Source: an uncultured Lachnospiraceae bacterium
Lineage (GTDB): Bacteria; Bacillota; Clostridia; Lachnospirales; Lachnospiraceae
NCBI GenBank assembly: GCA_902781895.1
Contig: CACZLA010000007.1
Coordinates: 33,704 to 97,703, forward strand
Direction of reading: 5' to 3'
DNA: 64,000 nt
Position 1 is the stretch's first letter; every line of letters starts with the position of its first letter. Of the stretch, positions 44,063 through 53,212 are shown piece after piece. Under the pieces are notes generated by a model, which saw nothing but the letters and a program-made list of their open reading frames with translations, did not search any database and was not told the origin of the DNA. A program made the translations under genes and the position numbers.

Positions 44063-45463
44063 ATGCTTACAAACATGAAGAAAAAATACATAGGGGACAA
44101 AGCATTTTACCATCGGCTGCTGGTTGTCGCACTTCCAATTGTGATTCAGAATGCATTTACGAATTTTGTAAATCTGCTGGATAATATAATGGTAGGTCAG
44201 TTGGGTACGGAACAGATGTCGGGTGTCGCGATAGTCAACCAGCTGATCTTTATTTTTTATCTGCTGATTTTCGGCGGACTCTCGGGAGTCGGTATTTTTA
44301 CTGCGCAATATTACGGCAAAAATGATGACGAAGGCGTAAGGATCACCTTCAGATATAAGCTCTGGCTGGGTGCCGCCATAATGATAATTACTGTTGTAGT
44401 TCTGATGTGCTTTGGCAGTGAGCTTATACAGCTCTATCTGAGGGGTTCCGTGGATGAAGGGGACCCGGCAGCTACACTCAGCTATGCGGAAAATTATCTT
44501 GCTATCATTATCTTTATGATTCCCGCGGTATATATCGGACAGGCATATTGCAGCACTCTAAGGGAGTGTGGTGAGACCTTTGTTCCCATGGTTTCCTGCG
44601 TGACCGCAGTTCTGGTAAATCTCGTACTTAATTATCTGCTTATATTCGGACATTTCGGCTTCCCGAAAATGGGAGTTGCCGGAGCAGCCATAGCAACAGT
44701 TGTGGTACGCTACGTTGAAGCTGCGGTAGTTATTGTCTGGTCCATCAGAAATAGAAACAAGCATACTTATTTCAAAGGACTGTACAGAACTCTGCTGGTT
44801 CCGTTTTCATTGGCAAAGAAGTTTTTCGTAACCGGTATGCCTTTACTTATAAATGAGGGGCTCTGGTCCATCGGTATTGCCATGCTGGCTCAGGCATATT
44901 CGGTGCGCGGGCTGAATGTAGTCGCCGGTCAGAACATCGCCAACACCATCAACAATATGTTCAATGTTGTATTTATCGCCATGGGGGATGCGGTGGCAAT
45001 AATCGTCGGCCAGCATCTCGGTGCCGGAGACATGAAAAAAGCAAAGGATGAAGCACGAAAGATTATCGCTTTCTCTGTTTTCTCCTCTGCTCTGATAGGT
45101 GCGGTTATGTTTGCATTTTCCGGACTGTTTCCGAAAATATATAATACAAATGACATGGCCCGCCTTATAGCCACACATTTTATTATGGTGCAGGCTTTCT
45201 TCTTCCCGAAGGACAGCTTTCTGCACACGTCGTATTTCACCATACGTGCCGGGGGCAAGACCATCATAACCTTCCTGTTCGACAGCTTCTTTATGATGGT
45301 GATTTCCGTTCCGCTGGCTTACATACTTGTTTTCAATACGTCACTCGGACCTGCTGAAATCTTCGCACTGGTCCACGCAGCCGACCTGATAAAATGTGTG
45401 ATCGGCTACATACTTATAAAGAAAGAAATCTGGATGAATAATATTGTTAATACGTCCTCTTAA
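44063..45463 (+). CDS. MATE-family multidrug/metabolite exporter
   Basis: The 466-residue protein has about twelve hydrophobic helices in two halves, starting with RLLVVALPIVIQNAF and NLLDNIMVGQLGTEQMSGVAIVNQ, typical of the MATE family (NorM/DinF branch). It should exchange cations for an organic substrate. An AGGA site lies 8-9 bases before the ATG. It is monocistronic; its tail overlaps the convergent 74-residue gene by 17 bp. Confidence 0.93.
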   Translation: MLTNMKKKYIGDKAFYHRLLVVALPIVIQNAFTNFVNLLDNIMVGQLGTEQMSGVAIVNQLIFIFYLLIFGGLSGVGIFTAQYYGKNDDEGVRITFRYKLWLGAAIMIITVVVLMCFGSELIQLYLRGSVDEGDPAATLSYAENYLAIIIFMIPAVYIGQAYCSTLRECGETFVPMVSCVTAVLVNLVLNYLLIFGHFGFPKMGVAGAAIATVVVRYVEAAVVIVWSIRNRNKHTYFKGLYRTLLVPFSLAKKFFVTGMPLLINEGLWSIGIAMLAQAYSVRGLNVVAGQNIANTINNMFNVVFIAMGDAVAIIVGQHLGAGDMKKAKDEARKIIAFSVFSSALIGAVMFAFSGLFPKIYNTNDMARLIATHFIMVQAFFFPKDSFLHTSYFTIRAGGKTIITFLFDSFFMMVISVPLAYILVFNTSLGPAEIFALVHAADLIKCVIGYILIKKEIWMNNIVNTSS

Positions 45464-45671
45464 AGTTCTTTACATCATCCTTAAATTCATTCAGAAGATC
45501 ATGATAGCTTCCGGCATCCTTCAGTTTGCCGGAGCTTTCTTTTTCTTCGAGAAGCTTTTCAAACTTCTTTATATTCTCCACTGCATTATCCTTATAATTA
45601 TTACTGAGGTCCACCCTTATCTGATTAATGACGGACTCCAGCTCCTTATCCTTTTTACTGAATAACCCCAT
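45447..45671 (-). CDS. Small charged cytosolic protein, 74 aa
   Basis: No family is recognised. The product is rich in Lys, Glu and Asp and predicted helical (MGLFSKKDKELESVI at the start), without a membrane segment. AGGAG lies 12 bases before the ATG, a little far. It overlaps the convergent MATE gene end; the plus-strand frame in the same place has no ribosome site. Confidence 0.65.
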   Translation of the reverse strand: MGLFSKKDKELESVINQIRVDLSNNYKDNAVENIKKFEKLLEEKESSGKLKDAGSYHDLLNEFKDDVKNFKRTY

Positions 45672-45723
45672 ATTTTTATCTTCTCCTAATACCGAATCTA
45701 TTTATTATCCTTCTCTTTTTTTA

Positions 45724-45757
45724 TGTCATTCTGAGGGATTTATCCCGAAGAATCTTT
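45724..45757. repeat. Dispersed intergenic repeat (TCATTCTGAG family)
   Basis: TGTCATTCTGAGGGATTTAT continues into CCCGAAGAATCTTTT, with an inner hairpin (GGGA/TCCC). It is closely similar to the copy at 43.77 kb on the other side of the MATE gene. Confidence 0.75.
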
Positions 45758-45777
45758 TCTTCGGTTACTAATATACA

Positions 45778-47268
45778 CTATGATAAAATTCCCAGACTGG
45801 TTGATATGATAAACAGAATTATTGTATACACCAGCAGCAAAATGGCATTTCTGATATGAACCTTCTTTTCAGCACTAAGTATGGCAACGAATTCCCTGAT
45901 AAGGGCATTTATATGAAAATACCATTTTGTCTTACTTCCTACACCCGAAGCTTTGAATCCATTATTCTCGGCTATAACTCCACTTCTCAGCACATGATAA
46001 TCCGTTGTGGAATACGCGATATTAATAAGTGTATCTTCACTCATCCCTCTATCCCCCAGATTCTTTAGAATCTGCTCATGGGATAATTTCATATTTTCAT
46101 CTGTATTTACCGACTTATCATCTACCAGAATAAAGGCCGGATCAACACCCTTTTCCATCAGATACTTCTTTATCGCCTCGCCTTCGGATATGGGTTCATC
46201 ACTTCCCTGTCCCCCGGACGCTACAAAGATTATATCATTTCCTGTTTCTTTCTTCTGCTTCTCAGCAAACCATACAGCCCTGTCTGCCCTTCCGGCAAGA
46301 AGAGGAGTTAACTCACCATTACTCTTGAGACCACATCCGAGAATAATTATATAATCCTTATTACGTCTTGGAACATATTTTCCGGCACGTTCCGCACAGA
46401 AAATAGTACTGACCAGAATACACTCCAGATAACAAAGAATAGCATAAAAGAAAACCTCCACGTGATTTGCAAGGCGCCACCTGAGTATACTTACCAGATG
46501 TTCTTGCTTGATAAGAGATTCAATATAAGGCCCGATCAGAGTCATTAGAATCAGTACCAGCGCAAGCAATATGCAAAGGCAGTTCTCCGGACTGAAACCT
46601 TCCTTTTTCAGCAAGACCACATTGCTCAGCATGAGATAGATCGAGAATAAAATGACCACGGGAAATGCAAATATGGCAAATAATATAAAAATAGAATAGA
46701 ATGCAAAATGATAAATATCCAGAGTATAGTATGACGTACCCTGACGTATGGAAATAGCCACAAACAAGGCAGCACATGCAAACAGGAAAAGCGCAACTCC
46801 GATATTACCAACCAGGGAATATGAATACATACTCTTCTTTGCTATATTTCGACATCTGACAACTCTATGGATAAATGCCAGCACAAAGAACAGAGCCGTT
46901 TCTATTCCGATAATATAAAACCGGTTTGTGGTTCCGATAAAACCTCCCATGGTAATGATCCCACTTTGATGAACATACAAAGTAGTCGAATGAGTAAGAT
47001 ACTTTCCGCCTTTACCATATACGGTAACTTCAACATCCGACTCGCCCTCCCGAAGTCCGCGGAATACCACTCTTCCCGTTCCATCGTCTATCTCGGTTTT
47101 CAATACCTCTATGACACTATCATCCTGAACCTCAACCACCGTCTCCGTAGATCCATCCAGCAAAATAGGAAACTCATGAATAAAGGTTCTGCCCATCATA
47201 AGATAATCAAAGGCAACTATGATGACAATTATTAAAATTGTTAGTACTGCCTGATTCTTTTTTGACAC
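45778..47268 (-). CDS. Membrane protein with C-terminal YdcF/DUF218 domain
   Basis: I place the start at a GTG at 47268, ten bases after GAAGGG. The in-frame ATG at 47307 lies inside the arm of a perfect inverted repeat and has no ribosome site. The 496-residue product has an N-terminal helix, a beta-rich outside domain (about 30-110), about five membrane helices (about 115-320) and a C-terminal DUF218 domain (about 325-455): IILGCGLKSNGELT, AGRADRAVWFAE, ASGGQGSDEPISEGEA and a final helix. DUF218 proteins such as YdcF and SanA are linked to envelope functions; the reaction is unknown. Confidence 0.86.
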   Translation of the reverse strand: MSKKNQAVLTILIIVIIVAFDYLMMGRTFIHEFPILLDGSTETVVEVQDDSVIEVLKTEIDDGTGRVVFRGLREGESDVEVTVYGKGGKYLTHSTTLYVHQSGIITMGGFIGTTNRFYIIGIETALFFVLAFIHRVVRCRNIAKKSMYSYSLVGNIGVALFLFACAALFVAISIRQGTSYYTLDIYHFAFYSIFILFAIFAFPVVILFSIYLMLSNVVLLKKEGFSPENCLCILLALVLILMTLIGPYIESLIKQEHLVSILRWRLANHVEVFFYAILCYLECILVSTIFCAERAGKYVPRRNKDYIIILGCGLKSNGELTPLLAGRADRAVWFAEKQKKETGNDIIFVASGGQGSDEPISEGEAIKKYLMEKGVDPAFILVDDKSVNTDENMKLSHEQILKNLGDRGMSEDTLINIAYSTTDYHVLRSGVIAENNGFKASGVGSKTKWYFHINALIREFVAILSAEKKVHIRNAILLLVYTIILFIISTSLGILS

Positions 47269-47285
47269 GCTGCTTTTCCCTTCAC

Positions 47286-47333
47286 TAAAAAATGATAATA
47301 TACGCATTTTAACATTAAAATGCGTATATTATC
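47286..47333 (-). terminator. Perfect 19+19 bp inverted repeat with T-run
   Basis: Arms 47294-47312 and 47315-47333 are exact reverse complements with a 2-base loop, followed on the minus strand by ATTTTTT. It comes 15 bp after the stop of the cell-wall-binding gene, fitting an A/T-rich terminator that ends the riboswitch operon. It contains the ATG that would otherwise be annotated as the start of the next gene. Confidence 0.7.
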
Positions 47334-47348
47334 AAATACTAATCTTCT

Positions 47349-49100
47349 TTAGTAACAAACACCATCCGCACCGATCCACCAGCCTTCAACATACTGATTT
47401 GTTACCATATAACCTGATGCGTCAAAATAATACCAGTATCCGTCCACCTTAAGCCAGCTGCTCTGAGGCCACCAGCCTGAGACATCCTCAACCCACCAAC
47501 CTGTGGAGTTGGACTTCCATGTCAGGAAATATCTTTCATCCCATGAACCATCAGCATTGAACCAATAACCGTTATAGTATTCATTGGATGCCATATAACC
47601 TGAAGCGTTGAAATAGTACCAGATACCATCTATCTTCTGCCACTGATTTACAGGATACCATCCGGCAGAATCCTCAACCCACCAGCCGATAGCATTCTGC
47701 TTCCAGGAGAGAATACCGGGATAAGTCTGGAGACCGTTTTCGTCATACCATTTTCCGTTTATCCATTCACTCTTATAGGTTTTTCCGTCCTTTTTACTGC
47801 CCTTATCCTCAGCTACATCCTTTCCGATACGGAAATTCTTTGAAATCTTTCCTGTATATTTTCCGACTCCGATAAATGTTATGGTAGCAATTCCCTCATT
47901 GATGTTGTTTTCAATCTTGGTATTATAATCAACACCTTCCGTAAGCTTTTTTGAACCCATATAAAGATCATAATCCGGCCATACTTCCTCACCGGTATAC
48001 TTCATGTCAGTAACACCGGTGACAGTTGCATCCTTGATATCGATCAGCTCCGACTTATTAGCAGGAGGCTCTGATGAATAAGGTACATAAATACAAATAC
48101 TATTCCATCCGGAATTATATTCCACATATGAATCCGCCTTTGCCTGACGCCCATTTACAACTACCTTAAATGCTGATATAGCTGATAATGAGACAAATTC
48201 ATTTTCTTTTGTTACACAGCTTGCCCATTTAAAGTATGTCTGATCATCAAGTTCAATACTAAATGCTACGTAGTATTTTTTATCTGAGGCTATTTTGTCT
48301 AAGCCTTCATCAATACCCCAGAATCCCATGCCACTTTCCTCATCATAAACATAATAGCAAAGTCCGGCATAAAACATACATATTCCATCGGTAGTGCATC
48401 CGGACGACTCATTTATTCTTGTATCTATATCTCCTTCTTTTGCACCTATCTTAAAATCTACATACTCCGGATCATAACCAAGATTTACCTCGGAAATAGT
48501 TTTAGTCTCTATTTTTTCAACAGGTTTACTTCCTTTTTTTACTGTTGCCGGAACATATAAATAAATGTAATCAATAACATTTTCATCATCCTCTGAAAAC
48601 AGTTCCATATAGCAATGATTTGTATAAGTGTCATTTACTTTAATATAGAGTTTATCCGTTGCTATATCGTCCAGGTTTAAAATACCCATATCACTATCTC
48701 TGTATTTTTGAACTATATCGCTATAAAACTCCCAGCTGCTATCGATATCAATACATATTCTGTAATAATATGGTCTTGCCTCCTGAACTCTGTACTTATC
48801 GCTTGTGGCATAGTTCATGACACCACTGGGCATTCTGAATGCCAGTCCACTGTTTTCAACATCTACAGAGATTCCACCACTGGCCCCTGTGATCCTGGTA
48901 TTACCCTCTTCATTAATTCTGCTATCTACGTCCAATTCCAGTTCATCTGTGTTCAGATTGATAGAAGCAGTATCAATCGTCAGACTGATATTCCTCAGTT
49001 TTGCTTTAGCGTGAACATCCATCTTTGGTATCTGAACAAGTGAAATGATCAAAACAGCTGAAATGATAATTCCAAGCATCCTTCTTTTAATACTTTTCAA
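47349..49100 (-). CDS. Secreted cell-wall-binding protein, last gene of the riboswitch operon
   Basis: The start is a TTG at 49100, eight bases after GGGGAGG; the in-frame GTG at 49109 overlaps that site. The 583-residue protein has a signal peptide (about 1-31), about 320 residues of beta-rich sequence without a recognised family, a short Ig-like piece (YTGEEVWPDYDLYMGSKKL, about 365-420) and seven W-Y wall-binding repeats at the C-terminus (about 445-583). It should sit on the cell surface. It is 44 bp after the unknown coiled-coil gene and is probably under the c-di-GMP riboswitch. Confidence 0.85.
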   Translation of the reverse strand: MKSIKRRMLGIIISAVLIISLVQIPKMDVHAKAKLRNISLTIDTASINLNTDELELDVDSRINEEGNTRITGASGGISVDVENSGLAFRMPSGVMNYATSDKYRVQEARPYYYRICIDIDSSWEFYSDIVQKYRDSDMGILNLDDIATDKLYIKVNDTYTNHCYMELFSEDDENVIDYIYLYVPATVKKGSKPVEKIETKTISEVNLGYDPEYVDFKIGAKEGDIDTRINESSGCTTDGICMFYAGLCYYVYDEESGMGFWGIDEGLDKIASDKKYYVAFSIELDDQTYFKWASCVTKENEFVSLSAISAFKVVVNGRQAKADSYVEYNSGWNSICIYVPYSSEPPANKSELIDIKDATVTGVTDMKYTGEEVWPDYDLYMGSKKLTEGVDYNTKIENNINEGIATITFIGVGKYTGKISKNFRIGKDVAEDKGSKKDGKTYKSEWINGKWYDENGLQTYPGILSWKQNAIGWWVEDSAGWYPVNQWQKIDGIWYYFNASGYMASNEYYNGYWFNADGSWDERYFLTWKSNSTGWWVEDVSGWWPQSSWLKVDGYWYYFDASGYMVTNQYVEGWWIGADGVCY

Positions 49101-49144
49101 AAAACACACCTCCCCTTTGTTATTTATTGTTACTATTTTCTTCT

Positions 49145-51079
49145 CTAATGTGACAACGCCCGTGTAGGCAGATGATTAGGTAGATATCCTATAACAGACT
49201 TTTTCTTATCTGCATCATAATAGAAATATACCCTTATCATATTGGCATCTTTTCCCTTGCCATATTTAATATGCATATCCATCAGCACATCCCGGCCATC
49301 AACTCTAAGCAAATACTTATCTTTATGTATTTCCATCGCACCCTGACCGCTGCCGGCCGGCTCAACCTTGTAACCCGAATTCTCAGGATCATACTCACGA
49401 GCAGCTTCGTAGTTTATAGCAGTTCCACCCTCGTTTCTGTACCTGGTATAACCTGCCAGATAATGGATCATCATACATAGTCTATGCCAGTCTATATTCC
49501 TGTTATCGTCCTTTAGTGACTTTACTGCATCCGGATGAAGCTCCATCACATCAGAGTAGTAGGTTTCGATCCATTTTACCAATTCATCCTTCTTCTCTCT
49601 GGTAACATTCGGAAGATTTAACAGAGGCTGATATCGTTCTTTTTCACTATTGATCAGGCCTCTTCGAATGATCTCGTCATTCAGCACCTTGCTCTCATAC
49701 TTTCTAATATCATTCTTTAGTTTCTCGTTGTCAACGGATAAAGCCTTATTTTCTTCTATACTCTTAAACAAGTCACTTGCCAGTTTTGTATGGTTTTTAT
49801 CCAGTTTTTTATTCTCAGACTCCAGGCTGTCAATCTTTCTCTGACGACCTTCTATATCAGTTCTAAGATCACTTATCTCAATCTTCAGCTTAGAAATCTC
49901 TTTCTCGTATGCATCAGAAAGTTCTTTTGTATCTAAGTCCTTTGTATTATTTATTTTATCAAGCTCCCACCAGGAAGGCTTAAATGTAAAATCCAGGAAA
50001 TCATAATTCTTCCTGCAGGGCTCCTTATGTGCTCGGGTCCTTATCTCCTCTAGAAGCTCTTCGTTTTCTCCTTCGTAGTAGTCCGAATCATATTCACTGT
50101 GGTTAGTTGTTCTGTAAAATATCAACTGACCTTCATTTGCAACCTCGGCAAGCTCCTCCGACTTCATAGCCTGGTTAAACAGTTTTGCCGAGCTTCCCTC
50201 CCATACTACTACATGAGCAAATCCAAGTAAACTCTGAGTCTTCCTATCCACCTCGCTGCTATACTTCTTATAATAGTCCCCGGGCACAAACAGAACCGGC
50301 ATCTGTCGTTTATCTGATATTATCAGATCACTATATAATCGCTCACAAGCCTCCCCGGATTTTCCGTTTAAGATAACAGGTTTTTTCGCGAAGGCATATT
50401 CTTTTCCTATTCCAAACTCAGTTATGATCACATCATCATCAAAGAAAATATCTCTGACAAATCCCGGACGGAATCCGGATGCATCTTCAGAATTTGATTC
50501 CGGTTCCCTGCAGGCTTCTCGAATACCCAGAGCAACCGATTCGGATAATTTATTTACAAAGAACTCAGTGATAAATGTCCGTCCCTGAACACCACTGTTT
50601 TCATTTCCGTTATCCGGCTCAGTGAGACAAGCCAGCCAACTGCATTTGTCATTAATATAGGCTGTTTCAAAGTCAATAAAATTAAACCCGTTTATATTTT
50701 TGGAATCCTCTAAAGAGAAGTCTTTATAGTTTTCCGGTTCAGGATAATCATCTCTCAAAAATACAGTTTCAGGATATTTTTCAAAAACCTCTTCCCCAAG
50801 ACGATTGCGGAACCAGCGCATGATATACAGTATCGTTTTCTTGTAACAGTCCTCAAGAGAAATACTCCGGGTCGGATGAATCTCAAGAAAAGCCTGATAA
50901 GTATAATACTGCTTGAAAAATGCAAGCTTGCTGGCCTTGGCAAGTACAACAGCTTCAGTCTGGGTAGCAGCCGTCTCTGCAGTCGTTTCATTATTCAGTT
51001 TTGGATTTGCTTTAGATTTCTCCTTATCCGCTTTTCGCATCATTTTGGAGAAATTCTTTTTATTATACCTGACTGTCAT
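49145..51079 (-). CDS. Unknown coiled-coil protein of the TIR-SPFH operon, 644 aa
   Basis: I do not recognise the family. The N-terminus is basic (1-30), then a mixed alpha/beta domain (about 50-350) with hydrophobic strands such as MPVLFVPGDYY and GFAHVVVWEGS, a coiled coil (about 385-480; repeated Leu/Lys/Glu heptads), and a C-terminal domain (about 490-644). The last 60 residues (VDGRDVLMDMHI, RVYFYYDADKK) faintly resemble small toxin-like folds of the RelE/ParE kind, but this is weak. No signal peptide or membrane helix is present, so it is cytosolic. It is 30 bp after the TIR gene. The ribosome site is weak (GTGGG). Confidence 0.75.
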   Translation of the reverse strand: MTVRYNKKNFSKMMRKADKEKSKANPKLNNETTAETAATQTEAVVLAKASKLAFFKQYYTYQAFLEIHPTRSISLEDCYKKTILYIMRWFRNRLGEEVFEKYPETVFLRDDYPEPENYKDFSLEDSKNINGFNFIDFETAYINDKCSWLACLTEPDNGNENSGVQGRTFITEFFVNKLSESVALGIREACREPESNSEDASGFRPGFVRDIFFDDDVIITEFGIGKEYAFAKKPVILNGKSGEACERLYSDLIISDKRQMPVLFVPGDYYKKYSSEVDRKTQSLLGFAHVVVWEGSSAKLFNQAMKSEELAEVANEGQLIFYRTTNHSEYDSDYYEGENEELLEEIRTRAHKEPCRKNYDFLDFTFKPSWWELDKINNTKDLDTKELSDAYEKEISKLKIEISDLRTDIEGRQRKIDSLESENKKLDKNHTKLASDLFKSIEENKALSVDNEKLKNDIRKYESKVLNDEIIRRGLINSEKERYQPLLNLPNVTREKKDELVKWIETYYSDVMELHPDAVKSLKDDNRNIDWHRLCMMIHYLAGYTRYRNEGGTAINYEAAREYDPENSGYKVEPAGSGQGAMEIHKDKYLLRVDGRDVLMDMHIKYGKGKDANMIRVYFYYDADKKKSVIGYLPNHLPTRALSH

Positions 51080-51109
51080 GATCTACCCACATTCTATCTT
51101 CAAAACAGA

Positions 51110-53179
51110 TTATAGATTGTTATACTTTCTTTCAAATACAACTACTACTTGTCCTCCACCTTCACTTAAATCTCTCATAGTAGTATGTAATTTCCATCCA
51201 TCTGCCGAATACTTATCAATTACAAATTTAAGCATCTCATTATCTACGCCACCTGATGGCTTATCAAGTACTATCTGAACATCATATTCATATTCCTTAT
51301 TCTCATAGTTATCAGCTGCTACATTTGTTTCCACCTGCTCAACAGACTGGGCTTCTTCTGCTTCTGTAGAATCAGCAAATAATTCAGGAACAGAAGCTTT
51401 ATACTTATCCAGAATAGATTGGACTCTTGATATTGCAGCACTATGTGTCATTGTTTGATTAACGGCTTTTTCAAGATATGAATATGAATTACGAGTAACC
51501 TGAGTATCATCTCCCAAGTATGTCTGAAGTGCGGATAATCTGGAAAAACAGTTATTACAACACTTTACTGAAGTATTATGAGGGATAAAGGTAACAACTC
51601 CTTCGGCGGTTCTGCATATAGCACACATTCCGTTCTGCTGTGAAAAAGCATCCTCCTGTATCTCACACTGTTGTGCCAGATAAGCAGAATCTCTATATTC
51701 TCCTAACGATTTAAAAATAAGAAGTGCCTCGTGATAATCCAGTTCTGTTCTGGCATTATTCATTTTTTCATAGGCTTTGTTATACTCATTTTCAGAGTGA
51801 ATCGCATTGTACTTTTCAACTAATTCAGCCAAATATTCATCAATCATTTCAAAACCACTGTTCTCTTGTAGTACTGAAATCATTCTGACGTAGTCTTCTT
51901 CACTTGAAGCTGCCGATTCTTCCTGGTGAATTCTCTGAACTAAATTCTCTATACTATTAATTACATATGTATCCAGTTCGCCTCTTAGTTTTTCGTCTCC
52001 ATACTTATATGCATTTTTGAACAGATAGTTTTTGGATAGAACATCCGAGGTACCTGCTAATTCATTTATCTTTTTATATTTCTTCTCAGCCAGAAGTTTT
52101 CCAATATATGCATTTGCGCTTGTTGAATCAATATCAAGAGCTTTATCACAATAAATCGTCGCATTTTCCCAGTTGCCGGCCTCAAGAAAAAGAAATGCTC
52201 TGTTAAGCAGTGTATCAACATCCGTATTTGATCCTATTGAAACACCAGATCCCTCTTTTTTAGTTTTTCCTTCTGTTTCAGTCTTCTTATTAACAACTTT
52301 TTTTATTCCGTGAATAATATCATTCACAAAGCCAATCTTACTCATGTCCTGAGCCTGCAGGAATGAGAATTCTTCCGGAAGGCCATAAGGATCCATATCC
52401 CTGTATGCAGGAATAAGAATTTTGCTGGGATCATCTTTAATGATTGAAAGGAATCTGCTCCACTCATTCTTAACCCATGGAGCCACAAAGTATTCCGGTT
52501 TAGTACCAATAACAAGCATAACCTTTGCACTGTTTAGGGCAGCAAAAATATATGGTTCATATGCTGTACCAAGTTTATTCTCCAATGTAATGGCCGCAAA
52601 AAAAACTTTAAAACCTTCCTTAGTAAGCTGATGATATATATCATTTGCAATAACCGAATCCCTGGTTCTTTGTCCATTTTCATCCGTTTCTTTATAACAG
52701 ATAAAAACGTCGAAGGGTTCCTCTTTATTGGATATCTCAAGTATTCCCTTCTGTATTACATCTATATTTTTAGCCTCTTCCTCATACACCCACTTCTGCA
52801 TCGAATCAGCATTCTCTATAGCAGCCTTATAATCTTCATCAGCATAGATTGACTTGTACTGAGCTCTGTTAACGGTTGGAACCCGCTTATGAGTTGTCGG
52901 ATCCTCAACATACTCAATTCCATAACGGCATAATACCAATGACCAATATGCTTCAGCATCTGTTGAATCTTCATTTAGTATCTGCTCATATATAGTCATA
53001 GCCTTATCATAGTCATTATTCCTTCGAAAATGATTGGCTCTGTCATACAGGTTTTCTCTTTTATCAGTATCCAGCTTTGGCAGTGTCTGAGTAGTACCAC
53101 AGTATGCACACTCACAAACTGTCATACCTTCTAATATCTGCAGTTCTCCACCACACATCTTGCATCTGAATATAGCCAT
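51110..53179 (-). CDS. Zinc-ribbon, TPR, TIR-domain protein
   Basis: I place the start at the ATG at 53179 (MAIFRC), preceded by AGGGGGGG. The 689-residue protein has a zinc ribbon (Cys6, Cys9, Cys24, Cys27), TPR-like helices (41-90), a TIR domain (about 156-262) and further TPR-like repeats (about 310-500), then a Cys-pair segment (CAICRT and CCNNC) and a DUF4177-like C-terminus (YSADGWKLH). In the TIR domain DVFICYKETD, GFKVFFAA and APWVKNEW match the fold, and Glu208 in AYEPYIFAAL aligns with the catalytic Glu of NAD-cleaving TIRs. Many bacterial TIRs destroy NAD or make signal nucleotides in phage defence; activity here is inferred. Confidence 0.9.
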   Translation of the reverse strand: MAIFRCKMCGGELQILEGMTVCECAYCGTTQTLPKLDTDKRENLYDRANHFRRNNDYDKAMTIYEQILNEDSTDAEAYWSLVLCRYGIEYVEDPTTHKRVPTVNRAQYKSIYADEDYKAAIENADSMQKWVYEEEAKNIDVIQKGILEISNKEEPFDVFICYKETDENGQRTRDSVIANDIYHQLTKEGFKVFFAAITLENKLGTAYEPYIFAALNSAKVMLVIGTKPEYFVAPWVKNEWSRFLSIIKDDPSKILIPAYRDMDPYGLPEEFSFLQAQDMSKIGFVNDIIHGIKKVVNKKTETEGKTKKEGSGVSIGSNTDVDTLLNRAFLFLEAGNWENATIYCDKALDIDSTSANAYIGKLLAEKKYKKINELAGTSDVLSKNYLFKNAYKYGDEKLRGELDTYVINSIENLVQRIHQEESAASSEEDYVRMISVLQENSGFEMIDEYLAELVEKYNAIHSENEYNKAYEKMNNARTELDYHEALLIFKSLGEYRDSAYLAQQCEIQEDAFSQQNGMCAICRTAEGVVTFIPHNTSVKCCNNCFSRLSALQTYLGDDTQVTRNSYSYLEKAVNQTMTHSAAISRVQSILDKYKASVPELFADSTEAEEAQSVEQVETNVAADNYENKEYEYDVQIVLDKPSGGVDNEMLKFVIDKYSADGWKLHTTMRDLSEGGGQVVVVFERKYNNL

Positions 53180-53212
53180 TTTGTCCCCCCCTAATATCAT
53201 TTCATTCTTATC

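Noticed and set aside
47307-47307. ATG at 47307 as the start of the DUF218 gene
   Set aside because: It lies in a perfect palindrome arm, without a ribosome site; GTG at 47268 has GAAGGG at good distance.
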